DNA of 64,000 nucleotides from Verrucomicrobiales bacterium (GTDB lineage: Bacteria; Verrucomicrobiota; Verrucomicrobiia; Limisphaerales; UBA9464). Below, piece by piece: positions 52,732 through 62,462 of the stretch; the first letter of the stretch is position 1, and each line of letters opens with the position of its first letter. The notes beneath the pieces are model-generated. The model saw nothing but the letters and a program-made list of their open reading frames with translations. It did no database searches and was not told the origin of the DNA. The stretch is taken from positions 1 to 64,000 of the forward strand of contig JAIYBC010000047.1 in NCBI GenBank assembly GCA_027488845.1, read 5' to 3'. The position numbers and the translations under genes are program-made.

Positions 52732-54003
52732 ATGTCGGTTCCCGTCTCCCGTCCCACCTGCCTGCGCTGTCGCCGGCCGGTTTCCGCCTGCTGGTGTGGC
52801 GGCCTGACGCCGGTCGGGACCCGTACCCGCGTGGTGTTCCTGCAGCATCCCCGCGAATCACGCGTCGCGATCGGCACGGCACGGATGGCGCATCTGGGGC
52901 TGCTGGCCAGCGAGTTGCACGAGGGTGTCGAGTTCGGCGGGCACGCACGGGTCGAGGAACTGATACGCCGGCCGGGAACGGCCCTGCTTTTCCCGGGTGA
53001 AGGCGCGGTGTCCCCGGATTCGTTGGAGCGGCCCCCGGAGACGTTGCTGGTCATCGACGGCACATGGCCGCAGGCGCGGAAGATGTTGTCGCTGAACCCG
53101 GCCCTGCGTGCCCTGCCGAGGATCGGCTTCCGGCCCCGGCGGCCGGGGAACTACCGCATCCGCAAGGAGCCGGCGGAGCATTGCGTGGCCACCATCGAGG
53201 CGGTCGTCGAGGTCCTGGCCGCCCTGGAACGGGATGAGGAGCGGTTCGCACCGTTGCTCAAGGCGTTCGAATCGATGGTCGACCACCAGATCGCCGCGGC
53301 TGCGGCGAGGACCGGCCCGCCGCGAAGGCGCTTGAAGCCGGCGGATCCCTGGTGGGCCTCGCCGTCGGCCCCGGATCTCGAAGCGCTCTGGCCCAATCTG
53401 GTGGCGGTCGCGGCGGAAGCGAATGCGCACCGTCGGGACAGCGGTGTTCCCGGGCGCCCGGAGCTGGTGCATCTGGCGGCGGTGCGACTGGCGTCAGGAG
53501 AGCTGTTCAACGCCTTCCTGGCACCTCGGCGTCCTTTGGCGCCCGGCGCGCCGCATCATCTGGAGGTCACCCGCGAGGACCTGCTCGGAGGCGGGACTGT
53601 GGATGGGGAACTGGCGCGGTGGACGGACTTCGTGGGGGCGTCGGGAATCGTGGCGGGATGGGGGAATTTCGCGGTGGAACAGCTGGCGCAGGAGGCGTGG
53701 CGGCCGGCGTCGCCCCCAATGGACCTGCGGCTGCTGGCGGCGCACCGGTTCAAGCGGCGGCCGGGCTCGGCGGAAGCGGCCATGTCGGCCTTGGGTGGAT
53801 TCCCCGAGCGCGGAACGCGCCTGCCGGGGCGCGCCGGACGGACGGCCTTCGCCGTGGCGGGGTTCCTGGAAAGGATGAGGGAAGAGCAGCGGCGCGGACT
53901 CCCCGGTAGGACGACCGGACAAGAATCGGAGGCGGAGCCGGTCAGAGGCTGCGGAGCCAGTCCGAAAAGCGGATCCGCAGCGAGTCACGACGGCGGAGGT
54001 TGA
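52732..54003 (+). CDS. DTW-domain tRNA-uridine aminocarboxypropyltransferase with exonuclease-like extension
   Basis: This is a 423-residue protein. The N-terminal TapT/DTW domain (1-185) has a zinc-type cluster C10-x2-C13-x6-C20-x-C22 and the DGTW motif D109-W112; from family knowledge it installs acp3U on tRNA. The C-terminal part (about 215-385) has the strand-helix pattern of a DnaQ-like RNase H fold (LVHLAAVRLASGELF, HHLEVTREDLL, IVAGWGNFAVEQL). The acidic catalytic residues are missing: AEAN replaces the DxE motif and the HNxxFD aspartate is lost. It overlaps a minus-strand gene by 62 nt at its 3' end. Confidence 0.78.
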   Translation: MSVPVSRPTCLRCRRPVSACWCGGLTPVGTRTRVVFLQHPRESRVAIGTARMAHLGLLASELHEGVEFGGHARVEELIRRPGTALLFPGEGAVSPDSLERPPETLLVIDGTWPQARKMLSLNPALRALPRIGFRPRRPGNYRIRKEPAEHCVATIEAVVEVLAALERDEERFAPLLKAFESMVDHQIAAAAARTGPPRRRLKPADPWWASPSAPDLEALWPNLVAVAAEANAHRRDSGVPGRPELVHLAAVRLASGELFNAFLAPRRPLAPGAPHHLEVTREDLLGGGTVDGELARWTDFVGASGIVAGWGNFAVEQLAQEAWRPASPPMDLRLLAAHRFKRRPGSAEAAMSALGGFPERGTRLPGRAGRTAFAVAGFLERMREEQRRGLPGRTTGQESEAEPVRGCGASPKSGSAASHDGGG

Positions 54004-54667
54004 CCGAGGTGCGGCCGTGCGGGATCACGGCGGCCGAGATGCTGCCGGGACCGCCCGCATCCCGGTTGGGTTCCGAGAACTCCAGCTGCAGTGTCTCGTC
54101 GACGAGTTTCACCACGCCGCCGGCGGCGCGGACGCGGATGCCCCGTGGAATGCCATGGATGGCGGTCGCGCCGTAGTGGGCGACCAGCAGCACCAGCAGA
54201 TCCTCGATCGGAGGCAGTGACAGTCGGCTGTCCGAGTAGAGTCTTCGCAGGCGTTCCGTCGGGAGGTTCGCGGTTTCAGGCACCGCGGTACGCAGCGCGA
54301 TACGGGTGGGTATCGCATTGCGCCGATAGAACGCGTGCCGTTTGCCGAGCTGGGAGATCAGGTCCGCAGGCAGGATCGGCTGCCGTTCCAGGTAGGTCTG
54401 GCAGAGGTTGGCGTCCCTGAGGCAGTCCAGCCGGGATTTCCCGGCCGGGATCAGGAGCTGTGCGGCGTGTTGTTGGCGCAGGCGCTCGAATCCGTAGAGC
54501 GCCTCGAAATCCTCGCGCGGCATGCCCTCCGGCTTCCGGATCGTGAGCGTCGGCCCGTTGGAAACGGACTTCCTCCGGACGGAGATGTCCTCCGGTTCGA
54601 TCACCGTGATGATCTCGCGTCCGGTGGGGATCCCGGCAAAGGAGCTTCCTTTGGAGGCGCTGGGCAT
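53942..54667 (-). CDS. Hypothetical protein, tail-to-tail overlap with DTW gene
   Basis: This is a 241-residue protein of unknown family. The N-terminal third is mixed, and the middle and C-terminal parts are basic with LPPIEDLLVLLVAHYGA near 155-172. No signal peptide or membrane segment is clear. Its last 62 nt overlap the end of the DTW-domain gene on the other strand. It diverges from the DUF1415 gene. Codon positions look coding but the gene is unconfirmed; it could also be an antisense artefact at its 3' end. Confidence 0.45.
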   Translation of the reverse strand: MPSASKGSSFAGIPTGREIITVIEPEDISVRRKSVSNGPTLTIRKPEGMPREDFEALYGFERLRQQHAAQLLIPAGKSRLDCLRDANLCQTYLERQPILPADLISQLGKRHAFYRRNAIPTRIALRTAVPETANLPTERLRRLYSDSRLSLPPIEDLLVLLVAHYGATAIHGIPRGIRVRAAGGVVKLVDETLQLEFSEPNRDAGGPGSISAAVIPHGRTSVNLRRRDSLRIRFSDWLRSL

Positions 54668-54831
54668 TTCGAATCTGGAACGGTTCCGTCCTGGGTGCTG
54701 CCCATGGAATCGCCCGGGATGGACATTTGATCAACCCCAGACTGCTCCTTCCATGGCATTGGATCCGTCGGATGGCCCAACCAAACGCGGCTTGCACCGA
54801 GGCCCGGGTCGATGAGAGGGATCGGGCGCAG

Positions 54832-55446
54832 ATGGATGCATCCACCCAGTCCAACGTCCCCGAGGCCGACTGGACGCCCTCAGACACCGTGGTGCTGGAT
54901 CGGACACGGGAATGGCTCGAGAAGGCGGTGATCGGCCTGAACCTGTGTCCCTTCGCACGCGCGGAGCACCTGAATCGGCGGATCCGATACCGTGTCAGCA
55001 CGGCCGTGGACACGGGACGTCTCCTTGCCGAACTGGAGGAGGAGCTGCGACACCTCGCAGGGGTGGATCGCAGCCAGTGCGAGACAACGCTGATCATCCA
55101 TCCCCGGGTGCTCGGGGATTTCTTCGACTTCAACCTGTTCCAGTCCGAGGTGGCGCTTTGTGTCCAACGTTCCGGCCTCGAGGGCGTGCTGCAGGTGGCG
55201 AGCTTCCATCCGCACTTCCGCTTCGCCGGGACCGAGGCGGACGACATCACCAACTTCACCAACCGGGCACCCTATCCGACGCTGCATCTGTTGCGGGAGG
55301 AGTCCATCGCGGCCGCTGCGGGTCCCGAGGAATCGGAGCGCATCGTGGAACGGAACCTCGAGACGTTGCAGCGCCTGGGGCCGGAGGGATGGAAGGCCCT
55401 CGGCATCCACACGCCCTCGATGGGGCCTCCCGACGGGGAGCGATGA
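54832..55446 (+). CDS. DUF1415 family protein
   Basis: This 204-residue protein of the DUF1415 family has the hallmark LNLCPFA near residues 37-43 and later HPRVLGDFFDFN near 88 and ASFHPHFRFAG near 125. The function is unknown. I chose the ATG at 54832 because DUF1415 homology begins soon after; the longer upstream frame adds an unsupported 35 residues. It converges on tgt with 32 nt between stop codons. Confidence 0.75.
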   Translation: MDASTQSNVPEADWTPSDTVVLDRTREWLEKAVIGLNLCPFARAEHLNRRIRYRVSTAVDTGRLLAELEEELRHLAGVDRSQCETTLIIHPRVLGDFFDFNLFQSEVALCVQRSGLEGVLQVASFHPHFRFAGTEADDITNFTNRAPYPTLHLLREESIAAAAGPEESERIVERNLETLQRLGPEGWKALGIHTPSMGPPDGER

Positions 55447-55478
55447 ACCGGACGGCCGCGCCGTCGGTCGGTTTCGGG

Positions 55479-56756
<1,278 letters not shown>

Positions 56757-57203
56757 TCAGGCTGCGGTCCGACGGATCAGGTAGCGGCGGAACGCCTTCA
56801 GTTCCGTGGGGTGCTCCTTCCAGTAGCGGACCAGCGCGGAGAAGGCGGCCAGAGTCTGGGGCCGCAGGTGGTGTTCGATCTCCTCGACCTCCTCGGCCAC
56901 CGTCTGCGCCTCGAGCCCCATCTGGCCCAACAACGCGGTGAGGGTGTGGTGGCGGTCCTTGATGTGTGCGGCCACCGCCATGCCCTCGACGGTGAGGGTG
57001 AACCCCCGGTACCGGGTGTAGTTCACGAAGCCGCGCTTCGCGAGGCGCCGGACCATGTTGGAGACCGTGGACCGCGTGAGACCCAGTTCCGCCGCGAGGT
57101 CGCTCACCCGGGCATAGCCGTTGCGCTCCACGAGGTCGTGGATCCGCTCGAGATGGTCCTCCGTGGACTCGGACCTTTCCGGCCGATGGGGGTGGGAGCT
57201 CAC
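56757..57203 (-). CDS. mntR: Manganese-dependent repressor MntR (DtxR family)
   Basis: This 148-residue DtxR-family regulator is close in pattern to B. subtilis MntR. All six manganese ligands are in place by alignment from memory: D16, E19, H85, E107, E110 and H111. A winged helix (about 25-70) contains VSDLAAELG and TVSNMVRRLAKRG. GTG 57203 is chosen as start because it leaves a plausible operator/promoter upstream; GTG 57263 would add 20 residues. It diverges from the metal ABC operon it probably controls, repressing uptake when Mn2+ is abundant. Confidence 0.86.
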   Translation of the reverse strand: MSSHPHRPERSESTEDHLERIHDLVERNGYARVSDLAAELGLTRSTVSNMVRRLAKRGFVNYTRYRGFTLTVEGMAVAAHIKDRHHTLTALLGQMGLEAQTVAEEVEEIEHHLRPQTLAAFSALVRYWKEHPTELKAFRRYLIRRTAA

Positions 57204-57263
57204 GCGGGAAAATGCTGCCGTCCGGGCAACGGGATCGCCAAGCAGGAATGTACGGATCCTCAC

Positions 57264-57328
57264 AAAGAGTTTTAGCCATCACACATTATGTTTGACGTCA
57301 TACTCACCGGCCCGGATGTTCTGCGCCC
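57264..57328. promoter_or_regulatory. Divergent promoter/operator between mntR and the metal ABC operon
   Basis: This short region is AT-richer than its flanks. It holds an 8-nt palindrome TGACGTCA (57293-57300) nested in a TATG-N8-CATA inverted repeat (57287-57302). TTGACG (57292-57297) could be a -35 element for the plus-strand operon, though the matching -10 is weak. It is the most likely binding site for MntR or the YtgR-like domain. No exact match to a known MntR box is claimed. Confidence 0.5.
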
Positions 57329-58243
57329 ATGAGGTACCGCTTGTTGACCGGTTTGCTGGGCTTGGCGGCGCTGCTGTTCGCAGGGGCCGTGGGGGCGGAG
57401 GCCGCCCCGCTGCGGGTGACCACCACGGTGGGAATGGTCACCGACATGGTGCGCCAGGTGGGTGGCGACGAGGTCGAGGTTTCCGGCCTCATGGGCGCGG
57501 GCGTCGATCCCCACCTCTACAAGGCGACCGCCTCCGACCTCGTGAAGCTCCAGCGGGCCGACGTGATCCTCTACGGCGGGCTCCACCTCGAGGGCAAGAT
57601 GCAGGGGGTCTTCGAGAAGCTGGCGAAGTCCGGCAGGCCGGTCCGGGCTGTCACCGAGAAGCTGCCCCGCACGCGGCTGCTCAAGCCGGAGGAGTTCGAA
57701 GGCCAATACGACCCGCACGTCTGGTTCGACGTGGCGCTTTGGAGCCAGTGCGCCGACGTCGTCGCGGAGGCCCTCGGAACCGCCCGGCCCGCCTCCAACG
57801 ACGCGTTCCAGGCGAGGGCCGTCCTCCTGAAGGGCCGCCTGGAGGAGCTGGACCGCTGGGTGCGCTCCCGCGTCTCGGAGGTGCCGGCGGAGCGGCGGAT
57901 CCTCGTGACGAGCCACGACGCCTTCAACTACTTCGGCCGCGCCTACGGGTTCAAGGTCGTCGCCCTCCAGGGTGTCTCCACCGTGACCGAAGCCGGCTTG
58001 GCGGACGTCACCCAGCTCGTCGACTTCATCCGGTCGCAGAAGGTCCCGGCGGTCTTCGTGGAGACGTCGGTGCCCCATGCGACCATCGAACGCATCAGCA
58101 AGGACGCCGGTGTCAAGATGGGCGGCGAGTTGTTTTCCGACGCCTTGGGCACGCCGGGGGAGATGGAGGAAGGCGACGACTTGGGCACCTACGAGGGCAT
58201 GATCCGGCACAACATCCGGCGCATCGTCGGAGGATTGAAGTGA
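57329..58243 (+). CDS. TroA/YtgA-type metal ABC substrate-binding protein
   Basis: This 304-residue exported solute-binding protein has a signal peptide (about 1-23) and the cluster A-I (ZnuA/TroA) fold with metal ligands H62 (DPHLY), H130 (DPHVWFD), H196 (SHDAF) and D271. The His-His-His-Asp set is as in TroA, which binds Mn2+ and Zn2+. It is the first gene of a five-gene transport operon and shares one base (58243) with the next gene. The metal could be Mn, Fe or Zn; the MntR neighbour favours Mn. Confidence 0.9.
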   Translation: MRYRLLTGLLGLAALLFAGAVGAEAAPLRVTTTVGMVTDMVRQVGGDEVEVSGLMGAGVDPHLYKATASDLVKLQRADVILYGGLHLEGKMQGVFEKLAKSGRPVRAVTEKLPRTRLLKPEEFEGQYDPHVWFDVALWSQCADVVAEALGTARPASNDAFQARAVLLKGRLEELDRWVRSRVSEVPAERRILVTSHDAFNYFGRAYGFKVVALQGVSTVTEAGLADVTQLVDFIRSQKVPAVFVETSVPHATIERISKDAGVKMGGELFSDALGTPGEMEEGDDLGTYEGMIRHNIRRIVGGLK

Positions 58244-59109
58244 TGTCCGGCCGACGTGTCGCGGCCTCGTCGGCCTTCTTCCTGGCGACTTCGGCCTTCG
58301 CCGGCGAATCCCGTCCCGACAAGTCCGGATACCATCTCCTCCGTCCGGTTCCGCGGGAGCAGATGCGGGAGTTGAGCACCGACCGGCCGGACCAGACGGA
58401 GAGCGCCTTCACCGTGGATGCTGGCCACTTCCAGGTCGAGTCGGACCTCGTGGCCTACACCCGTGCGACCTCGGACCTGCCCGGCGGGATCCGCCAGCAG
58501 GAGCAGAGCTGGACCTTCGGCGGACTCAACATCAAGGCGGGTCTGCTGCCATCGGTCGACCTCCAGGTCGTCCTGAGTCCTCACGAGCGCTACCTGCTGG
58601 ATTCCACGGATCCGACAATCCGGGACCGGGCGGACGGGTTCGGCGACATGGAGACCCGTCTGAAGTGGAACGTCTGGGGCAACGACGGCGGGAGGACCGC
58701 CTTGGCGCTCATGCCCTACGTCCGGTGGTCGACCTCGGAGATCCAGCCCGGGCGTGGGGTCGCGGAAGCCGGTGTCATCGTCCCCATGGCGGTGGAGCTG
58801 CCCTCCGGTTGGGGCCTCGGCCTGCAGACCGGCCCTCAGGTGTCGCGTTCCGTGGGCGGATCCGTTGAGGATCTGTCCTGGATGAACTCGGCAACCCTGG
58901 GACATGACATCGTCGGTCCGTTGGCCGGCTACGTGGAGTTCTTCTCGGTGGCTCCGGTCTCCATGGGCGGGGACTGGGATGGTTGGGCCGACATCGGCTT
59001 CACCCTCGGCCTGACACCGGATGTCCAGGCCGACTTCGGATGCAATTTCGGCGTCCATGGGGACGCGCCCGAGTACGGGCCGTTTGTCGGCCTTTCGGTC
59101 CGATTCTGA
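58243..59109 (+). CDS. Outer-membrane beta-barrel protein (Phenol_MetA_deg-like)
   Basis: This 288-residue exported protein has a signal peptide (about 1-20) followed by the opening TDRPDQTESAFTVDAGHFQVE characteristic of the MetA-pathway/phenol-degradation transporter (outer-membrane beta-barrel) family. It has alternating amphipathic strands and a C-terminal aromatic residue (LSVRF), the barrel-assembly signal. It lies inside the metal ABC operon with a 1-nt overlap and a 3-nt gap, so it is probably co-expressed. A role in passing metal across the outer membrane is inference. Confidence 0.78.
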   Translation: MSGRRVAASSAFFLATSAFAGESRPDKSGYHLLRPVPREQMRELSTDRPDQTESAFTVDAGHFQVESDLVAYTRATSDLPGGIRQQEQSWTFGGLNIKAGLLPSVDLQVVLSPHERYLLDSTDPTIRDRADGFGDMETRLKWNVWGNDGGRTALALMPYVRWSTSEIQPGRGVAEAGVIVPMAVELPSGWGLGLQTGPQVSRSVGGSVEDLSWMNSATLGHDIVGPLAGYVEFFSVAPVSMGGDWDGWADIGFTLGLTPDVQADFGCNFGVHGDAPEYGPFVGLSVRF

Positions 59110-59112
59110 ATC

Positions 59113-59925
59113 ATGAGCGACGCAAACAGGAAGACGGAGGCGGCCGGCGAACCGCCCGGCGGCATGGCGCCGCTGGAGGTCCACGACCTCACGGTGGCCT
59201 ACCAGAAGAAGCCGGTGCTGTGGGGTGTGGACCTCGTGGCCCCGGCGGGGAAGCTGATCGGGATCCTGGGTCCGAATGGCGCCGGCAAGTCGACCCTCAT
59301 CAAGGCGTGCATGGGGCTGATCCCACCTGCGGCCGGTTGGGTGAAGGTCTTCGGAAAGCCGATCTCGGAGACCCTTTCCCGCGTCGGCTACGTTCCGCAG
59401 CGGGAGTCGGTGGACTGGGACTTCCCGGTGAGCGTGATGGATGTGGTGCTCATGGGACGGTACGGGAAGGTGGGGTTGTTCCGGCGTCCGAGCCGGGCGG
59501 ACCGGGACGTCGCCAGGGCGTGCCTCGAGCGGGTGAAGATGCTGCCCTTCGCCGACAGACAGATCTCGAACCTCTCGGGTGGCCAGCAGCAACGGGTTTT
59601 CCTGGCGCGGGCCCTGGCGCAGGAAAGCGACCTCTACTTCATGGACGAACCCTTCGCCGGGGTCGACGCGGCCACGGAATCGGCGATCATCGAGCTGCTG
59701 CATGACCTGAGGGGGAAGGGGAAGACCATCTTCGTGGTGCACCACGACCTGCCCACGGCCCGCAACTACTTCGACTGGCTGCTGCTGCTGAACATGCGCG
59801 TGGTGGCGTTCGGTCCCACCGAAGAGGTGTTCACCTACGAACTGCTCCAAAAGGCCTACGGCGGACGCCTCACGATCCTGTCCGAGGTGGCGGAGGCGGT
59901 GCGTGCCAAGGGCCACCTGGGATGA
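59113..59925 (+). CDS. Metal ABC transporter ATPase (TroB/YtgB-like)
   Basis: This 270-residue ATP-binding subunit has Walker A GPNGAGKS (K59), signature LSGGQQQR near 155, Walker B FMDEPFAG near 177 and a switch histidine (VHHD) near 214. It energises Mn/Fe/Zn import with the two permeases encoded downstream. It overlaps the first permease gene by 4 nt. Confidence 0.94.
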   Translation: MSDANRKTEAAGEPPGGMAPLEVHDLTVAYQKKPVLWGVDLVAPAGKLIGILGPNGAGKSTLIKACMGLIPPAAGWVKVFGKPISETLSRVGYVPQRESVDWDFPVSVMDVVLMGRYGKVGLFRRPSRADRDVARACLERVKMLPFADRQISNLSGGQQQRVFLARALAQESDLYFMDEPFAGVDAATESAIIELLHDLRGKGKTIFVVHHDLPTARNYFDWLLLLNMRVVAFGPTEEVFTYELLQKAYGGRLTILSEVAEAVRAKGHLG

Positions 59926-61403
59926 GGTTGCGCACTCCCAACGTCCTTTTGCCGAAGTCTTGGGTGGCGTGCGTCGCCGTCCTGCTGCTTGCCGGGGTTC
60001 TGCCCGTGTCGGCGGCCAAGATCGGGGACATGGCCGAGACGGACTGGCGCACGCAGGCGGTCCGCTTCCTGACCCTTTCCGACCCGGCGGTCCGCTATGC
60101 GTTGGCCGGCACGGCGCTGCTGGGGGTGGCGTGCGGACTCCTTGGGGGATTCCTCGTGGTGCGTCGGATGGCGCTGGTCGGCGACGCGTTGTCCCATGCC
60201 GTGCTCCCCGGCGTGGCGTTGGGGTTCTTGTGGAACATGAGCAAGGATCCCGTGGCGATCTTCGTCGGTGCGACCATCGCGGGGCTGCTGGGGACGGGGA
60301 CGGTCTTCCTGATCACACGGACCACCCGGTTGAAGGAGGACTCGGCGTTGGGGATGGTGTTGGCGGGGTTCTTCGGGGCCGGGCTCTGCCTGATGTCGAT
60401 GTTCCAGAGGCTGCCGAGCGGCGGGAAGGCCGGCATCGACAAGTTCCTCTTCGGGCAGGCCGCGGCATTGGGGCCCGGTGACGTCCGTCTGATGGCGGTC
60501 GTGACGCTGTTGGTGGTCATGGTGTTGGGGGTCGCCTACAAGGAGTTCCTGCTGGTGAGCTTCGATCCGGGATTCGCCCAGGTGTCGGCTCTTCCCACCC
60601 GTTGGCTCCAGCACCTCCTGATGCTCCTGCTCGCCTTCTCGGTGGTGATCGCCCTGCAGGCGGTGGGGGTCGTCCTGGTTTCGGCGATGCTGATCACGCC
60701 GGCGGCCACGGCCTACCTGCTGACCGACCGCATGCATCGGCTGCTGCTGATCGGCGCGCTCCTGGGACTGGTCTCCGGCGTTTCGGGTGCCTTCTTCTCG
60801 TTCCTCGGGACCAACCTCCCCACGGGGCCGTTCATGGTCCTGTCGGCCAGCGGACTCTTCGTGCTCGCCTTCTTCCTCTCGCCGTCCCGCGGACTTGTGC
60901 CCCGCTGGTGGCGGTCCCGCGGCCAACGGGTCCGGATCGCTCGGGAGAACACCCTCAAGGCGGTGTACCAGATCCTCGAGGACGAGGCGTTCCGCAGGGA
61001 CAGCATCAGCCTCCGTGAACTGGCCGAGAAACGTCGTGTGACCTTGGAAGCCGCGGGAGGCGAGGCGCGGTCTCTCCGGCGCGCGGAGTTCGCCACCCTC
61101 GACGACGAGACCGTGTGCCTGACCCCGTCGGGTTGGCAGCGCGCGGCGGCGATCGTCCGCAACCACCGCCTTTGGGAGCTGTACCTGACCCATGCCGCCC
61201 AGGTGGCCCCGGACCACGTGCACGACGACGCCGAGAAGATCGAGCACGTGTTGGGAGAGGACGCGGTGCGCCAGCTGGAACGCCGACTGCAGTTCGCCGA
61301 CACGGATCCGCACGGAAAGCCGATCCCGGGAGTGCACGCCGTCCATGGCCCGTCGCCGGCAGCCCGGCCGGGCAAGCCCACGGGCTACGGGGGGAATCGA
61401 TGA
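59922..61403 (+). CDS. Metal ABC permease fused to DtxR/YtgR-like regulator (YtgCR-like)
   Basis: This is a 493-residue fusion. Residues 1-325 are an ABC-3 permease with an extra N-terminal hydrophobic segment (about 12-32). Residues 338-470 form a DtxR-like module: a winged helix (about 345-405, RELAEK, LTPSGW) and a metal-binding domain with H415, E419, H434, E438, E441 and H442, matching the DtxR/IdeR ligands by alignment, and DPHGKPIP at 462-469. The layout matches Chlamydia YtgCR, where the repressor part is cleaved off and controls the ytg operon. It overlaps both neighbours by 4 nt. Confidence 0.9.
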   Translation: MRLRTPNVLLPKSWVACVAVLLLAGVLPVSAAKIGDMAETDWRTQAVRFLTLSDPAVRYALAGTALLGVACGLLGGFLVVRRMALVGDALSHAVLPGVALGFLWNMSKDPVAIFVGATIAGLLGTGTVFLITRTTRLKEDSALGMVLAGFFGAGLCLMSMFQRLPSGGKAGIDKFLFGQAAALGPGDVRLMAVVTLLVVMVLGVAYKEFLLVSFDPGFAQVSALPTRWLQHLLMLLLAFSVVIALQAVGVVLVSAMLITPAATAYLLTDRMHRLLLIGALLGLVSGVSGAFFSFLGTNLPTGPFMVLSASGLFVLAFFLSPSRGLVPRWWRSRGQRVRIARENTLKAVYQILEDEAFRRDSISLRELAEKRRVTLEAAGGEARSLRRAEFATLDDETVCLTPSGWQRAAAIVRNHRLWELYLTHAAQVAPDHVHDDAEKIEHVLGEDAVRQLERRLQFADTDPHGKPIPGVHAVHGPSPAARPGKPTGYGGNR

Positions 61404-62398
61404 ACCTCGTTCCTCCCTTCGAGTTCCACAGGGTGGTCGTGGCGCCCTGGACCACCGAGTTGGCCAACTACGGGGTGATGGCGCTGATGTCCTTCCTGGT
61501 GGCCGCGGCCTGCGGCCTGGTGGGGAACTACCTCATCCTGCGGCGGATGGCCCTCGTGGGGGACGCCATCAGCCACAGTGTCCTGCCCGGGATCGTGGTC
61601 GCCTTCCTGGCCACCGGCTCCCGCGGAACCGTCCCGATGTTCATCGGCGCGGTGGGTGCGGCGGTGGTCACCACCTTGCTGATCGAAGGCATCCACCGGC
61701 ACTCCCGGGTCAAGCAGGACGCGGCCATCGGGATCGCCTTTTCGAGCCTGTTTGCGATCGGGGTGATCCTGATCTCGCTCTTCGCCGACAAGGTGGACCT
61801 GGACCAGGATTGTGTCCTGAACGGCGAACTTCCGTTGATCCCTCTGTCTCCGTCGGTGGAACTGTGGGGAATTGCCCTGGGGCCTCCCGCCTTGGTCCGG
61901 ATGGCGGTGGTCCTTTTGCTGTCGGTGGTCGGGATCCTCCTCTTCTACAAGGAACTGCTCGTGGGAGCCTTCGATCCCGGTTTGGCGTCTTCGCTGGGAT
62001 TCCGGCCGGGATGGATTCTCCAGGGCCTGATGGTCTGGCTTTCGATCGTGGTCGTCTCGGCCTTCGAGGCGGTGGGGGCGATCCTGGTGATCGCCATGCT
62101 CATCCTCCCCGGGGCGACGGCGTCGCTGGTGACCGATCGCCTTGGGCGGCGCATGGTGCTTTCGGTGGTTCATTCCGCCCTGAGCGCCGTGCTCGGGATG
62201 CACCTTTCCGTCTGGCTCGACTGCTCGCCCTCGGGGGCCGCGGTGGTGGCGGGATCGGGGCTCTTCGTCGTCGCCTGGCTGTTCGGACCCCACGACGGCG
62301 TGCTCCCGCGCATCTGGCGTCGCCGTCGAACCCTCGAGGGGGTCATTGATCCCGCTGAAGCAGAGGATTACCCAGGATCAGGACGGGTAATTCGTTGA
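61400..62398 (+). CDS. Second metal ABC permease (TroD/YtgD-like)
   Basis: This 332-residue polytopic permease of the ABC-3 family, parallel to the permease part of the upstream fusion (shared RRMALVGDAxSHxVLPG near 47-65), has eight or nine membrane segments. It lacks the DtxR-like extension. A short charged tail follows the last helix. It overlaps the previous gene by 4 nt and ends the ytgABCD-like operon. Confidence 0.9.
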   Translation: MNLVPPFEFHRVVVAPWTTELANYGVMALMSFLVAAACGLVGNYLILRRMALVGDAISHSVLPGIVVAFLATGSRGTVPMFIGAVGAAVVTTLLIEGIHRHSRVKQDAAIGIAFSSLFAIGVILISLFADKVDLDQDCVLNGELPLIPLSPSVELWGIALGPPALVRMAVVLLLSVVGILLFYKELLVGAFDPGLASSLGFRPGWILQGLMVWLSIVVVSAFEAVGAILVIAMLILPGATASLVTDRLGRRMVLSVVHSALSAVLGMHLSVWLDCSPSGAAVVAGSGLFVVAWLFGPHDGVLPRIWRRRRTLEGVIDPAEAEDYPGSGRVIR

Positions 62399-62462
62399 CG
62401 CCCATTTCATCGCGCCAACAGACTGGTTGAAGCATTCGCATTCTGCGGCATCCTACCACACG

